Shown here: piece after piece, positions 32,769-43,598 of the stretch | Position numbering within the stretch: the stretch's first letter is position 1 | Layout of the letters: every line of letters begins with the position of its first letter | Source: Carettochelys insculpta | Taxonomy: Eukaryota > Chordata > Testudines > Carettochelyidae | Length of the DNA stretch: 64,000 nucleotides | Assembly: GCF_033958435.1 (NCBI RefSeq) | Contig: NC_134139.1 | Coordinates: 208,613,501-208,677,500 of the forward strand | Reading direction: 5' to 3' | Notes under the pieces: generated by a model | Databases searched by the model: none | What the model saw: the letters and a program-made list of their open reading frames with translations, nothing else | Told to the model about the DNA's origin: nothing | Program-made: the position numbers and the translations under genes

Positions 32769-32959
32769 CAGGGGCTCAGGGGCTGAAGCCAGCAGCAGCG
32801 GTCTGGCCCCCCTGCATTCACCGTCAGCAGGGGAAGAGGAGCAACATGGCCCCTGCTCGCTCTGCTCCCCTGCTGCATTGCTCCACTTCCCAGTGACGAG
32901 TGTGGGGGCAATCCCCCTCCCCACCCACGTGCTGGGCCGGGGAGAGCAGCGCAAGCTGG

Positions 32960-35272
32960 CTTTTAATTTCAAAAAGGGGAATTACACTAAAATGAGGAAG
33001 CTAGTTAAACAGAAACTAAAAGGTAGAGTAATTAAACTAAAATCCCTGGAAGCTGCATGGAAACTGTTTAAAGACACCATACTAGAGGCCCAACTTAAAT
33101 GTATACCCCAAATAAAAAAACACAGTAAGAGACCTAACAAAGAACCACCATGGCTAAACAGCCATGTTAAAGAGGCAGTGAGAGAGAAAAGGGCAGCTTT
33201 TAAAAAGTGGAAGTCAAATCCTAGTGAGGAAAATAGAAAGGAACATAAACACTCCCAAATTAAGTGTCATAATGTAGTAAGAAAAGCCAAAAAAGAGTTT
33301 GAGGAACAGCTAGCCAAAAATTCAAAAAACAATAATAAAATGTTTTTTAAATACATTAGAAGCAGGAAGCCTGCTAAAAAAGCAGTGGGGCCCTTGGATG
33401 ATAAAGATATAAAAGGAGCGATCAAGGAAGACAGTGCCATTGCGGAGCGATTAAATGATTTCTTTGCTTCAGTCTTCACGGCTGAAGATGTTACAGAGGT
33501 TCCTAAATCTGAGCCAGCCTTTTTAGGTGACAAATCTGAGGAGCTCACTCAGATTGAAGTGACATTAGAGGAGGTTTTGGAATTAATTGATAAGCTGAAT
33601 AGTAACAAGTCTCCAGGACCAGACGGCATTCACCCAAGGGTTCTGAAAGAACTCAAATGTGAAATTGCGGAGTTATTAACAGTGGTTTGTAACCTATCCT
33701 TTAAATCCACTTTGGTACCAAATGACTGGAAGACGGCCAATATAACACCAATATTTAAAAAAGGCTCTAGAGGAGATCCTGGCAATTATAGACCGATAAG
33801 TTTAACATCAGTACCAGGCAAATTAGTAGAAACACTAGTAAAGAGTAAAATTGCAAGGCACATAGAAGAGCACAAATTGTTGGGCAAAAGTCAGCATGGT
33901 TTCTGCAGAGGGAAGTCGTGTCTAACTAATCTATTAGAATTCTTTGAAGGGGTTAATAAACATGGGGACAAGGGGCACCCAGTGGACATAATATACCTAG
34001 ATTTCCAGAAAGCCTTTGACACGGTCCCACACCAAAGGCTTTTATGTAAATTAGGTGGTCATGGGATAGGAGGAAAGGTCCTTTCATGGATCGGGAATTG
34101 GTTAAAAGACAGAAGACAAAGGGTGGGAATAAATGGTAAATTTTCACAATGGAGGAGGGTAACTAGTGGTGTTCCCCAGGGGTCAGTCCTGGGACCGATC
34201 CTGTTCAACTTGTTCATCAATGATCTAGAAAATGAGGTAAGCAGTGAGGTGGCAAAGTTTGCAGATGACACCAAGTTGTTCAGGACAGTCAAAAGCAAAA
34301 GGGATTGTGAAGAACTACAAAAAGATCTCAGCAAACTGAGTGATTGGGCAGCAAAATGGCAAATGAAATTTAATGTGGGTAAGTGTAAGGTAATGCATGT
34401 TGGAAAAAATAACCCAAATTACACGTACTACATGATGGGGTCAAATTTAGCTACGACAGATCAGGAAAGGGATCTTGGAGTTATAGTGGATAGTTCTCTG
34501 AAGACATCCACGCAGTGTGCAGCGGCAGTTAGTAAGGCAAATAGGATGTTAGGAACTATTAAAAAAGGGATCAATAATAAGACAAAAGATATCATACTTC
34601 CCCTATATAAAACTATGGTACGCCCACATCTCGAGTACTGCGTGCATATGTGGTCTCCTCACCTCAAAAAAGATATATTGGCATTAGAAAAGGTTCAGAA
34701 AAGGGCGACTAAGATGATTAGGGGCTTGGAAAGGGTCCCATATGGGGAGAGGCTAGAGAGACTGGGACTTTTCAGTCTGGAAAAAAGGCGATTGAGGGGC
34801 GATATGATAGAGGTATATAAAATCATGAATGGTGTGGAGAAAGTGAATATAGAAAAATTATTTACCTTTTCCCATAATACAAGAACTAGGGGACACCAAA
34901 TGAAATTGATGGGTAGTAGGTTCAAAACTAATAAAAGGAAATTTTTCTTCACACAGCGCACAGTCAACCTGTGGAACTCCTTGCCCGAGGAGGCTGTGAA
35001 GGCCAGGACTCTATTAGGGTTTAAAAAAGAGCTTGATAAATTTTTGCAGGTTAGGTCCATAAATGGCTATTAGCCAGGGATAAAGTATGGTGCCCTAGCC
35101 TTCAGAACAAGGGCAGGAGATGGATGGCAGGAGATAAATCACTTGATCATTGTCTTCTGTTCTCCTTCTCTGGGGCACCTGGCATTGGCCACCATCGGCA
35201 GATGGGATGCTGGGCTCGATGGACCTTTGGTCTGACCCAGTATGGCCGTTCTTATGTTCTTATGTTCTTATG
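32960..35272 (+). mobile_element. CR1-clade LINE with uninterrupted reverse-transcriptase frame, 5' truncated
   Basis: From about 32960 to the TAG at 35071-35073 the frame is open for about 700 codons. It has the ORF2 linker, [71 protein letters not shown], the catalytic FADD box (34258-34269) and the CR1 C-terminus ([37 protein letters not shown]). The apurinic endonuclease domain is missing, so it cannot be autonomous. The 3' UTR ends in three TTCTTATG units. The frame formally extends 5' to 32569 through the previous CR1 tail and unrelated sequence, which I exclude. The lack of stops suggests a young insertion. Confidence 0.87.
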
Positions 35273-35580
35273 GGCCACGTTGCTCCACTCCTCCCATCAC
35301 TGTTGCGGGTGCCAGGCCCCCTTCTGCTAGTCTGTGCCGAACCCCCAGAGACTCTGTCCACCAGCTGCGTGGCCCCTGGCCTCTCCTGCCCGTGGCATTT
35401 GGGGAGCAGGTGCCTCCTCATGCCCCCATGACACCCGAGTGACAACATGGAGACCACTATGTGAGCAGGAGATGCTCTGCCCTGGCAGAGCTACTACTAC
35501 TCGTTGTGGACAGTTTATTCCATCGGCAGGAGACCTGGGTCGCTGGATGATCTGCAGTGCAGGCATAGTCTGAGGGGGTG
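35273..35580. other. Intron sequence, nothing recognised
   Basis: It shares loosely similar words (ttgctccact, then ggcccccttc) with the 5' flank of the CR1 at 32870-32930; otherwise unassigned. Confidence 0.3.
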
Positions 35581-35582
35581 AT

Positions 35583-35700
35583 AGCTTCACAGAAAGCAAG
35601 CAGTCCTGTAGCACCCTACAGACCAACGCATTTATTTTCTATGGGATGAATACACAAAGGTCCAACTCCAGCAAAGCAATCAGATACACAAAGGGTAACT
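35583..35700 (-). repeat. Penelope-like element 3' end, degenerate
   Basis: agcaagcagtcctgtagcac then cctacagaccaacgcattta is the reverse complement of the tail (gttagtctttaaagtgctac). No core retained. Confidence 0.5.
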
Positions 35701-35823
35701 TGATTTCTCTCCTTCGTGTGGCGGGAGAGAACCCTTTCCTTACTACAAAATCAAGGGAAACAGACTTTTTTTTTTAAAAAAAGAGGCATCTAACCATGTT
35801 TCTCTCTCTTGTTCTTCTCACAG

Positions 35824-35882
35824 ACTTCCAGAATGAGTACAAAGAAATTGAACAGATTCATGGAAAGCTGCAGAGAATGTGA
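35824..35882 (+). CDS. NUGGC: NUGGC-like terminal coding exon (residues 345-363 and stop)
   Basis: The acceptor ttgttcttctcacag ends at 35823. It takes one base from exon 8 and encodes DFQNEYKEIEQIHGKLQRM, then TGA. Mammalian SLIP-GC proteins have a longer tail after this helix, as far as I recall, so this reptile form seems to end early. The stop is followed closely by a poly(A) signal, which supports a genuine end. Confidence 0.83.
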
Positions 35883-35915
35883 AGTTCTTAAAAAGAGACA
35901 ACAGGAATTCTTTTT

Positions 35916-35921
35916 AATAAA
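35916..35921 (+). promoter_or_regulatory. Poly(A) signal AATAAA of the NUGGC-like gene
   Basis: AATAAA lies 34 bp after the stop codon, and a T/G-rich stretch (gttttctgtaattgtgtggg) follows about 20 bp later, as expected for a cleavage site near 35940. Confidence 0.75.
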
Positions 35922-35945
35922 ATCTATGTTTTAGAGATCTGTTTT

Positions 35946-36540
35946 CTGTAATTGTGTGGGGGTGTTAATGGAGCTGTTTCAGCGAATTATTGTCTCTTGT
36001 TGAAGAGTATTTAAACAGAAAATTTAAAAGATATTTGATTGCAGTATTAATTATGTGAGCATGAAATATAGGTGAAATGTCCCATCATGCTGGGCTGAGA
36101 CTGAACAAGCTACACTCATTTTAAGAATCTGCAGTGCATTTTAGTGTTAGTTTGTAGGGGGATAAAGCTGCTTTTGTACTTTTCTTAGTTAAAATACTTT
36201 GTTTGGGGATTTTAATTCCAAATCATAGAATATGCAAAAAGCCCAGCTTACTAATGGAGGGGTCAGTAGTATACATGTCAAAGGCAAACTTGGGCATTGT
36301 TTAGGAACAGAACAAAAACTGCTCAGGAAATTTTTTTTTAATTGTTGTGTAACGTGCAGGCTTTTGAGGAAAAAAAACCCAGCCTATGTTGTTAATTGCT
36401 AAAAACAACCACTCATAAAGCAAGTCTGTTTTATTTTCTTGTGTTTTGATGAAAACCAAAATTATTTCTTCATTTGCTAAAATTACTGGCTCATTGAGAA
36501 AAATGTGTTGATTGAAAATGTTTTACATTCTCTCAAAAAC
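35946..36540. other. 3' flank of the NUGGC-like gene
   Basis: AT-rich intergenic sequence, nothing recognised. Confidence 0.35.
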
Positions 36541-36543
36541 AAA

Positions 36544-36775
36544 ATTTCAAGGAGGCAGGGGCTTCCGGGAGGAGGGTTTCCTTCCGGAAAACCATCATGG
36601 GCCGCACGTCTGCACTTGTATTTTGGAGTCTGGAAGAGCTTCTTCCGGACTCCGAATCATGTGCCCATATGCTAACGAGGCATGGGAAATTTACATCCAC
36701 ACCTCATTAGCATCTTCTGGATGGCTCATTACCATGCCGCTTCTGGAAGAGGTGGCGTGTGTATAGCTTATGTTG
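36544..36775. mobile_element. MITE fragment related to the element at 56921
   Basis: Shares cacctcattagcatcttctg and gctcattaccatgccgcttc with the 437 bp MITE at 56921-57357, plus the paired ttccgga/tccggaa words. Ends are poorly resolved (right end near gtgtgtatagc), so it is listed as a fragment. Confidence 0.5.
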
Positions 36776-36985
36776 GGAAGCGATGGGCAATCTCAGGCCT
36801 CTTCTGGCTTGTACCTGTGGGCTGTAGAAAATATCTCTCTGTTCCTGTGTGACAGGTTTAATTACTGGGTAATGTTGCTAAATTCTGTAGTGCTTTCAGA
36901 AGGGTGTTGATAAGGGAAGCTGCTGGTCATCTAACCTAGAGGGAGCTGCTGTGTGAGCTGCTTTACTGTATGCGGTGTGGAGTGT
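36770..36985 (+). repeat. Segment homologous to 43130-43345
   Basis: The words cctcttctggcttgtacctg, then agtgctttcagaagggtgtt and gagggagctgctgtgtgagctg (two parts) align with ccacctctggctgatacatg, agtgctttgaggagggtgct and gaagggagctattgcgcgag in the left arm of the inverted duplication. It is a diverged duplicate of the gene's 3' flank or an unrecognised repeat. Confidence 0.5.
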
Positions 36986-36987
36986 GC

Positions 36988-37925
36988 TTTAGAATCATAG
37001 AACACTAGAACTGGAAGGGACCTCAAGAGGTCATCGACTCCAGTTCCCTGACCTCTCAGCAGGACCAAACGCCGCATAGACCATCCCCAATAGGTGTCTA
37101 TCTAACCAGGTCTTAAATATCTCCAGCAATGGAGATTCCACAACCTCCTTACATAATTTATTCCAGTGTTTAACCACCCTGACGGCAAGGAAGTTTCCCC
37201 TAACATCTAATCTAAACCTCCCTTGCTGCAGTTTAAAGCCCATTGCAACTTGGCCTATCCTAAAAGGCCAAGGAGAACGATTTTGCTCCCTCCTCCTTGT
37301 AACCCTCTCTGAGGTACTTGAAAACCACTATCATGTCCCCTGTAAGTTGTCTCTTTTCCAAACTAAACAAGCCCAGTTCTTTTAGTCTTCCCTCACAGCT
37401 CATGTTCTCTAGACCTTTAATCATTCTTGTTGCTTCTCTGGACCTTCTCCAGTTTCTCCACCTCTTTCTTGAAATGTGGGGCCCAGAACTGGACACAAAA
37501 CTCCAACTGAGAACTGAGTAGAGCGGGAGAATGACTTCCCGTGTCTTGCTCACAGCACACCTGTTAATGCATCCCAGAATCATGTTTGCTTTTTTTTTGC
37601 AACAGCATCACCCAGACAACTCACATTTAGCATGTGGTCCACTATGACCCCTAGATCCCTTTCCGCAGTACTCCTTCCTAGACAGTCGCTTCCCACTCTA
37701 TATGTATGAAGCTGATTATTCCTTCCTAAGTGAGGTACTTTGCATTTGTCCTCATTAAACTTCACTCTGTTTACCTCAGACCATTTCTCCAATTTGTCCA
37801 GATCATTTTGAATTCTGACCCTGTCCTCCAAAGCAGTTGCAGCCGCTCCCACCTTAGTATAATCTGGAAACTCTCTACGCCAATATCTAAATCATTGATG
37901 AAGATATTGAGTAGAACTGGGTGTG
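36988..37925 (-). repeat. CR1-clade LINE 3' third
   Basis: Starts with the reverse-complemented CR1 end (aatcatagaacactagaact, ggaagggacctcaagaggtc). The minus strand then encodes LKQQGRF-type, [40 protein letters not shown] and VKFNEDKCKV...[12 protein letters not shown] blocks, with frameshifts. It reaches the segment after the catalytic box. Confidence 0.88.
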
Positions 37926-38379
37926 GAGGGGAAGGTGTGTTATCCCAGGTTACATTGGCTTAATTCATGGAGAGTGGAGCACTGAAGACTGGAACAAGGG
38001 AACTCTCGAACTGCAATGTTGGAGCCAAGATGGCCAGTGCCGGGGCCATCTTATGGTTTTCCATCGAGAGGGAAAATTTCTTTCTTCTCCCACAGGTCGT
38101 GGGGTGCCACCTGACCAGATGGTCCACTGGAGCAATCAGCCATTGGCTGCTGAGTTCACCAGCATGTCCCAGGCCATTTACACAGTATGCGGTTTGGACG
38201 TCTAGGCTTCTGATCTCAATCCCATTGTTCAGCCCAAGTCACCTGGCCAGACGGGCTGCTGGGGTACCAAATTCCTGAGATGTGTATTCGACGTCTGAGC
38301 CTTTGTTTAGTCCATCATCCTGGCTGGGGGAGGTGATCTCAGCTCCTATTGCGAATCTCATCACTAAAACCTTTCCAAT
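37926..38379. other. Intergenic sequence
   Basis: May be part of the LTR-like repeat that follows; not resolved. Confidence 0.3.
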
Positions 38380-38580
38380 ACAGCTCCAGAGCCAGTATCC
38401 ATAACTTCCCATACACACAGGACACAGACAGACAAATAACACAGACAGATTGAGGACATCACAAGCTTTCGTTGGACACCTCCCTTGGACCACTTAGCGC
38501 GAGATTCGGTGCCACTTATATACAATGGTAACATTCACGACTTCCACATTGAACTTAAAAATCCACTAATGTCACAGTGG
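38380..38580. repeat. LTR-like interspersed repeat, copy 2 of 2
   Basis: Matches 23525-23705 in order: ccataacttcccatacacac, cacaagctttcgttggacac, ctcccttgga, ttcggtgccact and caatggtaacattcacgact, then aatgtcacagtgg. Ends not resolved, family unknown. Confidence 0.4.
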
Positions 38581-40616
38581 GTCAGAGCTTGTCCATCTAA
38601 GTCAGCTGTGGGGCCCCATTGGGTTCCTTTAGGTGAAGTGAAAGTATAAGGGTCCTAAGTCCTCAGGCCAACGGGGAGAGGCCAGCCTCCTATGGCAGCC
38701 TGACTGACAGCACATGCAAGCCAACGCGGAAACAATCGGATGGTCTGATCATATCACATGAATTCTGTTCCCTGATTGGAAGAGCACAACTCCCAGAAGT
38801 CTGAATGCTGCTGTGAACTCTCTTCTTTTTTCATTCAGAATTTATTTTCGGGGAACATAACGAACCGTCGGGGAGGCAGTGCGTTCCAACGGACGCAGCT
38901 CTGCCTGGGCCATTAGGAGACTTCTGTGCTAGTTCCGGCTCTGCCACCAGCCTGGTCCATGAGCCTGAATGAGTCACCTCTCTGTACCTCAGTTTTCCCA
39001 ATTTTGTGAGCTGCTTTGATAGATCCAAAGGCCAAAACGGAGAGTTGTTATCATGTGACCTGCTGTGTAAGACGGGCCAGAGAACTTCCCACAATTAGAC
39101 CTGGAGCAGATCTCTTAGAAAACTCCCAATGTAGGTTTCAAAGCTGTCAGTGCGGGAGAATCCACCACAAGCTTTGGGAAATTGTCCCAGCGCTGAACGA
39201 CTCTAAGTGTTGGGAACCTCGGCCTCACTTCAAGCCTGAATTTGCTTGGGTTCGACTTCCCGCCTTAGGATCATGACTTGCCTTTCTCCGCTAGACTGAA
39301 GAGACCACTGCGAAATATTCGTTCCCCAGGTAGGAACTTACAGACTCTGATCAACTTACAACTCAACCTTCTCCTTGTTTCGCTAATTAGATGCTGGTTC
39401 TGGGCGTTCAAAAGTGGGGGCAGGTCTCTGCCCTGGGGCTGGACCCTGTCTGCTGGGTGGGGTCTTTCATACTCGCCTGGTTAGTCATATGCTGGATGGC
39501 CTGGGGGTTTAGCGCTCTCTCTGTGCACCCCAGAGACGCACTGGGCCTGATTCTGATATCCAGCTGGTGTAAATGAGGAGCATCCCCACAGAAGTGAATC
39601 TCCCTGGGGGTAAAATCAGTGGGACGTCGGCTCATAAGAAAGCCGGTGAAATCCCCATCCACACCCCGGTCAAGTTTTGGGGGGAACTCCCAGAACTGCA
39701 AGGGGGTCAGGTAGGGTTGCTCTCTGCCTCCGGCCCAGGCCCCAAGGATGTCACCTTTGGGGGCAGCCCCACTGGACAGCCATCTGTGGGAGGTGGGATT
39801 GCAGTGGCCTGACTGGAGGGGTCCCCATGGGAGACGTCCAGGTGAGACGAAGCATTCGAGAGGTCCCTGGCATTGCTAGATGGGGACAGTGGGCACTGAG
39901 GCTGCGAAGGTGAGGAAGCAGCTGGGTGGGGGCTGCGGCCAGCTGGGCAGGAGAGCGGCAGGAGAGCTGCCTGCTCTGTTGATGGCAGCAGGAAACATTC
40001 TTGCCTTGCAATGTCTTCAAATAATGATTTTAGATGGGGAGGGGCAGTGGCTGGAGGACCCAAGCAATGAATCGCGCTGGGGGCGGTGTTCTCACCCGGA
40101 GAGGGATCTGCAGGCAGATCACAGCAGCCCTTCTGGAAGCTCCAGGACCTCCTTGTTCAGCCCAGGGGAGGTCGGCTGGCCGTACGCAGGTCGGCTGCTG
40201 CCTCTGGCTAGGAAGACAGCGCTCACGGCGACGCTCGGAGGAAGCCGTCAGCTGGTTTCAACCTCCAGCATCTGTGGGCTCCCCTCCCCCTAGCCCACCT
40301 GGGCAGCAGGCTGTGTCCAACTGTGAGGCCGGTGACCCTCACCCCAGATCTGCACCTCCCCACACAGCCTGGCCCATGTCCCTCCTCCTGACCTGCAGAC
40401 TCCTCTCCCACCCCTGTGCCGTTCCAGTCCTGGGCTCCCCACACAGCCCTGTCCGTGCCCCTCACTCCTGGCCATCAGCCCCGCTCCCAGTCCTTGGTCT
40501 CCCTTGAGTGGTCATGCGCAACACGGAGAGGTGTGCGGCACAGCGGGGAGACGGACAACCGCCCACAGGGGCCTCGACAGAATCGTGGGAGGGCGTCTGG
40601 CCCTGCGGTGCACTCG
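38581..40616. other. Intergenic, GC-rich toward the right, no recognised gene
   Basis: Long overlapping open frames on both strands (for example 40034-40507 plus and 40462-40962 minus) reflect GC-rich composition. I see no domain, splice chain or homologous block. Confidence 0.35.
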
Positions 40617-41017
40617 GGTTATGTCTAGACTGAGGGGTTTTGTCGACAAAGCCCGCGGAGCGTCCAGATTGCCAGGTCCGCAGAGGGCAGCGCTTCCGTC
40701 GACAGCCGCACCCCGCTCGCCGTGAGCAGGAACGCCGCTGTCGACAGACAGCACTTGACCAAACGCCAGTCTGGACGTTCCGGGGGCCTTCTGTCGAGAG
40801 AAAAGGCCTCCAGAGCGTCGCATGGCCCTGTCTGCTGCAGTTCCGGGTGACCGTTTGCTGATGGAGCCGCCGGGCAGGCCAGCCACTGCCTGTCAATAGA
40901 GCAGATCGCTCTTTCCACCCGCCCTGCGGTCTGGACACGGTCGTCGACAGAAGTTTTGTCACAAGATTTCTTCCGACCCAAACTTCTGCCGACGATGGCT
41001 CTAGTCTAGACGTGGCC
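40617..41017. mobile_element. 401 bp MITE with GTCTAGAC ends
   Basis: Left end GGTTATGTCTAGACT; the right end inverted reads GGCCACGTCTAGACT. GTCGACA/TGTCGAC words recur through the element, giving partial internal complementarity. No clear 3 bp duplication (TCG left, TTT right), so precise ends are uncertain. It resembles the TCTACAC-ended MITEs elsewhere in layout. Confidence 0.55.
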
Positions 41018-42063
41018 TTTGGCGCTAGCAGCTGAGGAACGTGCGGTTAGATCTGCGCAAAGGGGTTCCAGTAAAGGGGGCCAGGCCACGGACTGTCTGA
41101 GCTCCCTCAGTGTGTCCTCGTGTTTGCAGGGGCACTGGCCTGCTCGCCGCAGGGGCAGGGGAATCGCCCCTTATCTGAAAAGGCAGCAGCCCGGATGGGG
41201 GCCACTTGGTCTGGGAACTGTGAAGTCTGCACAGCCCCAGCACGTGGCTCAGCTGTGGGGACTGATAGGTGACAGGCTTCTGCCCTCTGCGGCCGGGCAG
41301 GGTCTTCCCAAGCGCCTGTGGCACAGCAGCAGGATTCAGTCCAGGGCTGACCCACATTTGGTGCCCAGACACCAGCACAACCACTCCCTGCCGTTAGCCG
41401 TGTCCCATGGGGCCCCGCCTGGCCTGGCTCGTGTGACGTCCCGGCGCTCAGCGCTACACCCGGCCTGTGCGGCTGGGCTGTGCAGGAGCTAACGGCGTTT
41501 CAAAGAGGGGTTTCCATGGAGCGAGGCCGGGGCCTGCAGAAGGGAGGGAGCTTCCCTCTCAGGCCCGGGGATGAGCAGGTGTCGGTCCCTCAGCCTCCCC
41601 TGCAATCCAGCGGCAGAGCTGGAGGCCAGATGGAGGCCGGTGGCCCCGGGGCTCTCCCTGGTCTCCACAGCCATAGGATCACAGAGGAGTTCAGCAAACT
41701 GTCCCGCTGCTGTGATGTTGGGGTACCTGAGCCAGGGAGGGGCTGGGATGGGCCTGGCCATGGGACCCCATCCAGTGCTCTGCCTCCACCTCCTGAGGCC
41801 CTGCCCCGGCCAGGCCAGAAGCCACAGGCAGGCCATGGTGAGAGGCCCCCCAGGGAGCCCAGCCCTCTATAGGGACCCATGGACCCTTTACGTGCCTTGT
41901 GGCGGTGGGCACAGCTGGGCCCTCGTATCAGCCCCCCGGCATTTTCCCACCCTCAACAGGTGCATTTGGGGGGGGGCAACACCCCACCATATCCCCCAAC
42001 CTGGCCCCAGACTTAGCCCCTGTCCGACGTGGCCAAACCAAGATGGGGCGTTAAGGTGCCCCG
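41018..42063. other. GC-rich intergenic sequence, no recognised gene
   Basis: Open frames of 115-174 codons on both strands overlap and lack motifs. If the inverted duplication extends past the window, part of this segment may also be duplicated. Confidence 0.35.
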
Positions 42064-42153
42064 GGATCCTTGGCCCAGCCTGGTTCGAGCAATGAGAGCT
42101 CTGCCGCATGGCTCAGACCAGCCCCTGACAAGGACATACAAAAGGGACATAAA

Positions 42154-42864
42154 GGCTACGTCTACACGTGCAGCCAACATCGAAATAGCTTATTTCGATG
42201 TTGCGACATCGAAATAGACTATTTCGATGAATAACGTCTACACGTCCTCCAGGGCCGGCAACGTCGATGTTCAACTTCGACGTTGCTCAGCCCAACATCG
42301 AAATAGGCGCAGCGAGGGAACGTCTACACGTCAAAGTAGCACACATCGAAATAAGGGTGCCAGGCACAGCTGCAGACAGGGTCACAGGGCGGACTCAACA
42401 GCCAGCCGCTCCCTTAAAGGGCCCCTCCCAGACACAGTTGCACTAAACAACACAAGATACACAGAGCTGACAACTGGTTGCAGACCCTGTGCCTGCAGCA
42501 TAGATCCCCAGCTGCCGCAGAAGCAGCCAGAAGCCCTGGGCTAAGGGCTGCTGCCCACAGTGACCATAGAGCCCCGCAGGGGCTGGAGAGAGAGCATCTC
42601 TCAACCCCCCAGCTGATGGCCGCCATGGAGGACCCGTCAATTTCGACGTTGCGGGACGCGGATCGTCTACACGGTCCCTACTTCGACGTTGAACGTCGAA
42701 GTAGGGCGCTATTCCTATCCGCTCATGGGGTTAGCGACTTCGACGTCTCGCCGCCTAACGTCGAAGTTAACTTCGAAATAGCGCCCGACGCGTGTAGATG
42801 CGACGGGCGCTATTTCGAAGTTGGTGCCGCTACTTCGAAGTAGCGTGCACGTGTAGACGCAGCT
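42154..42864. mobile_element. 711 bp palindrome-rich MITE, copy A (Harbinger-like)
   Basis: Ends GGCTACGTCTACACGTGC and, inverted, AGCTGCGTCTACACGTGC, flanked by AAA (42151-42153 and 42865-42867). Both terminal zones are full of TTCGAAAT, TTCGACGTT and ACTTCGAAGT words, with nested palindromes such as cttcgacgttgaacgtcgaag. The centre (42340-42640) is a GC-rich segment without these words. Non-coding; short frames are incidental. Same length as copy B. Confidence 0.88.
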
Positions 42865-43552
42865 AAATAGACCCAGAAGTTATTACTGTGAATGGCAGGA
42901 TTTTAAGCCAATCACATGAGTTTTTTATTTTGGTGTGGCTTTGCTCCGCCTGAGGTTGGCTGGGTTCCCAGGACAAAGGAGGTCGCATTGATGTACCTTC
43001 TGTCATAGCTAAGTTTCATTTCTGCTGTTCCAGGAAGCGAAGGAGGAGGCAGCAGCCACCCAGAGGCAACGGAGGTAGAAAAAGGTTGTATAAATTCATA
43101 TGTTTTAAATGGACTTGTGTTTATTTTGGGACGGGAGGGTAACCTTGGCCACCTCTGGCTGATACATGTGGGGTGTATGTGAAATATTTTTATTCCTGGA
43201 TGAATGACACCTTTTGTTAAAGTGTCTTGATTCTTCAGTGCTTTGAGGAGGGTGCTGGTCAGAGAAACGGCTCCTTGTCTAGCCTGAAGGGAGCTATTGC
43301 GCGAGCTGTGTCACTGACGGGCGCATTGCCTGTGGTGTGTCGGGGGGTTCAGGTTGGGGCTCTCATTGGGCTCTTCTCTGTTGTCTGTGGCAGATGTTTC
43401 ATGCCGTTGACTGAAGTTCTGCTTGGGTGTGTCTAGTCACTTTAACAGTCATGAAAACTTCCTGGTTCCTTGTAAGCTGTGGGTGCTCCGACCCCCTGGA
43501 AATGAGCCCTTCGATGTAGGTGCCTTCCTGTGGATGTAGGGGCCTAATTTAG
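42865..43552 (+). other. Arm sequence with a possible decayed terminal exon
   Basis: Includes 43130-43345, which resembles the 3' flank of the NUGGC-like gene (36770-36985). Upstream, tttctgctgttccag (ending 43034) looks like a splice acceptor and is followed by 42 nt open to a TAG (EAKEEAAATQRQRR). This could be the last exon of a decayed paralogue, but its sequence does not match exon 35824-35882. Confidence 0.3.
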
Positions 43553-43598
43553 GAACATGAGAACTGCAAGCCCGGAGCGGACCAGGGTCCATCTAGAC

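Larger units (their letters stand above)
2666..35945 (+). other. NUGGC: 3' half of a nuclear GTPase SLIP-GC (NUGGC)-like gene, nine coding exons
   Basis: Nine exons with AG acceptors and GT donors join with compatible phases (0, 1, 0, 0, 2, 0, 1, 0, 1) into 363 codons and a TGA at 35880-35882, with a poly(A) signal 34 bp later. SLIP-GC is a dynamin-like nuclear GTPase described in germinal-centre B cells, where it is linked to genome stability. The part here matches the helical region after the GTPase domain: an EYWQEKHLTKEE block (exon 1), IPKLREYIRSIYLKERKQ (exon 2), then the NQGFHKTLKAVCQKNGVYAS and IDVNSTLAQPIYNNIDPMF blocks (exon 4). The end is short and charged (EIEQIHGKLQRM). The GTPase motifs (G1-G4) are not in the window. 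Reptiles and fish carry several NUGGC-like paralogues, so orthology to mammalian NUGGC is not established. Introns reach 7.9 kb and are rich in transposable elements. No in-frame stop or frameshift breaks the exons, so the gene looks functional. Confidence 0.8.

Noticed and set aside
32569..32959. 5' extension of the long CR1 frame
   Set aside because: These codons run through the tail of an earlier CR1 copy and unrelated sequence; homology to CR1 ORF2 starts near 32960.
40034..42095. Several 110-174 codon frames in GC-rich sequence
   Set aside because: Frames occur on both strands over the same bases, as expected from GC-rich sequence, and no motif or exon structure supports a gene.
42478..42843. 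121-codon frame present in both arms and partly in MITE copy B
   Set aside because: It lies entirely within the 711 bp MITE and reads through palindromic words; no protein family resemblance.
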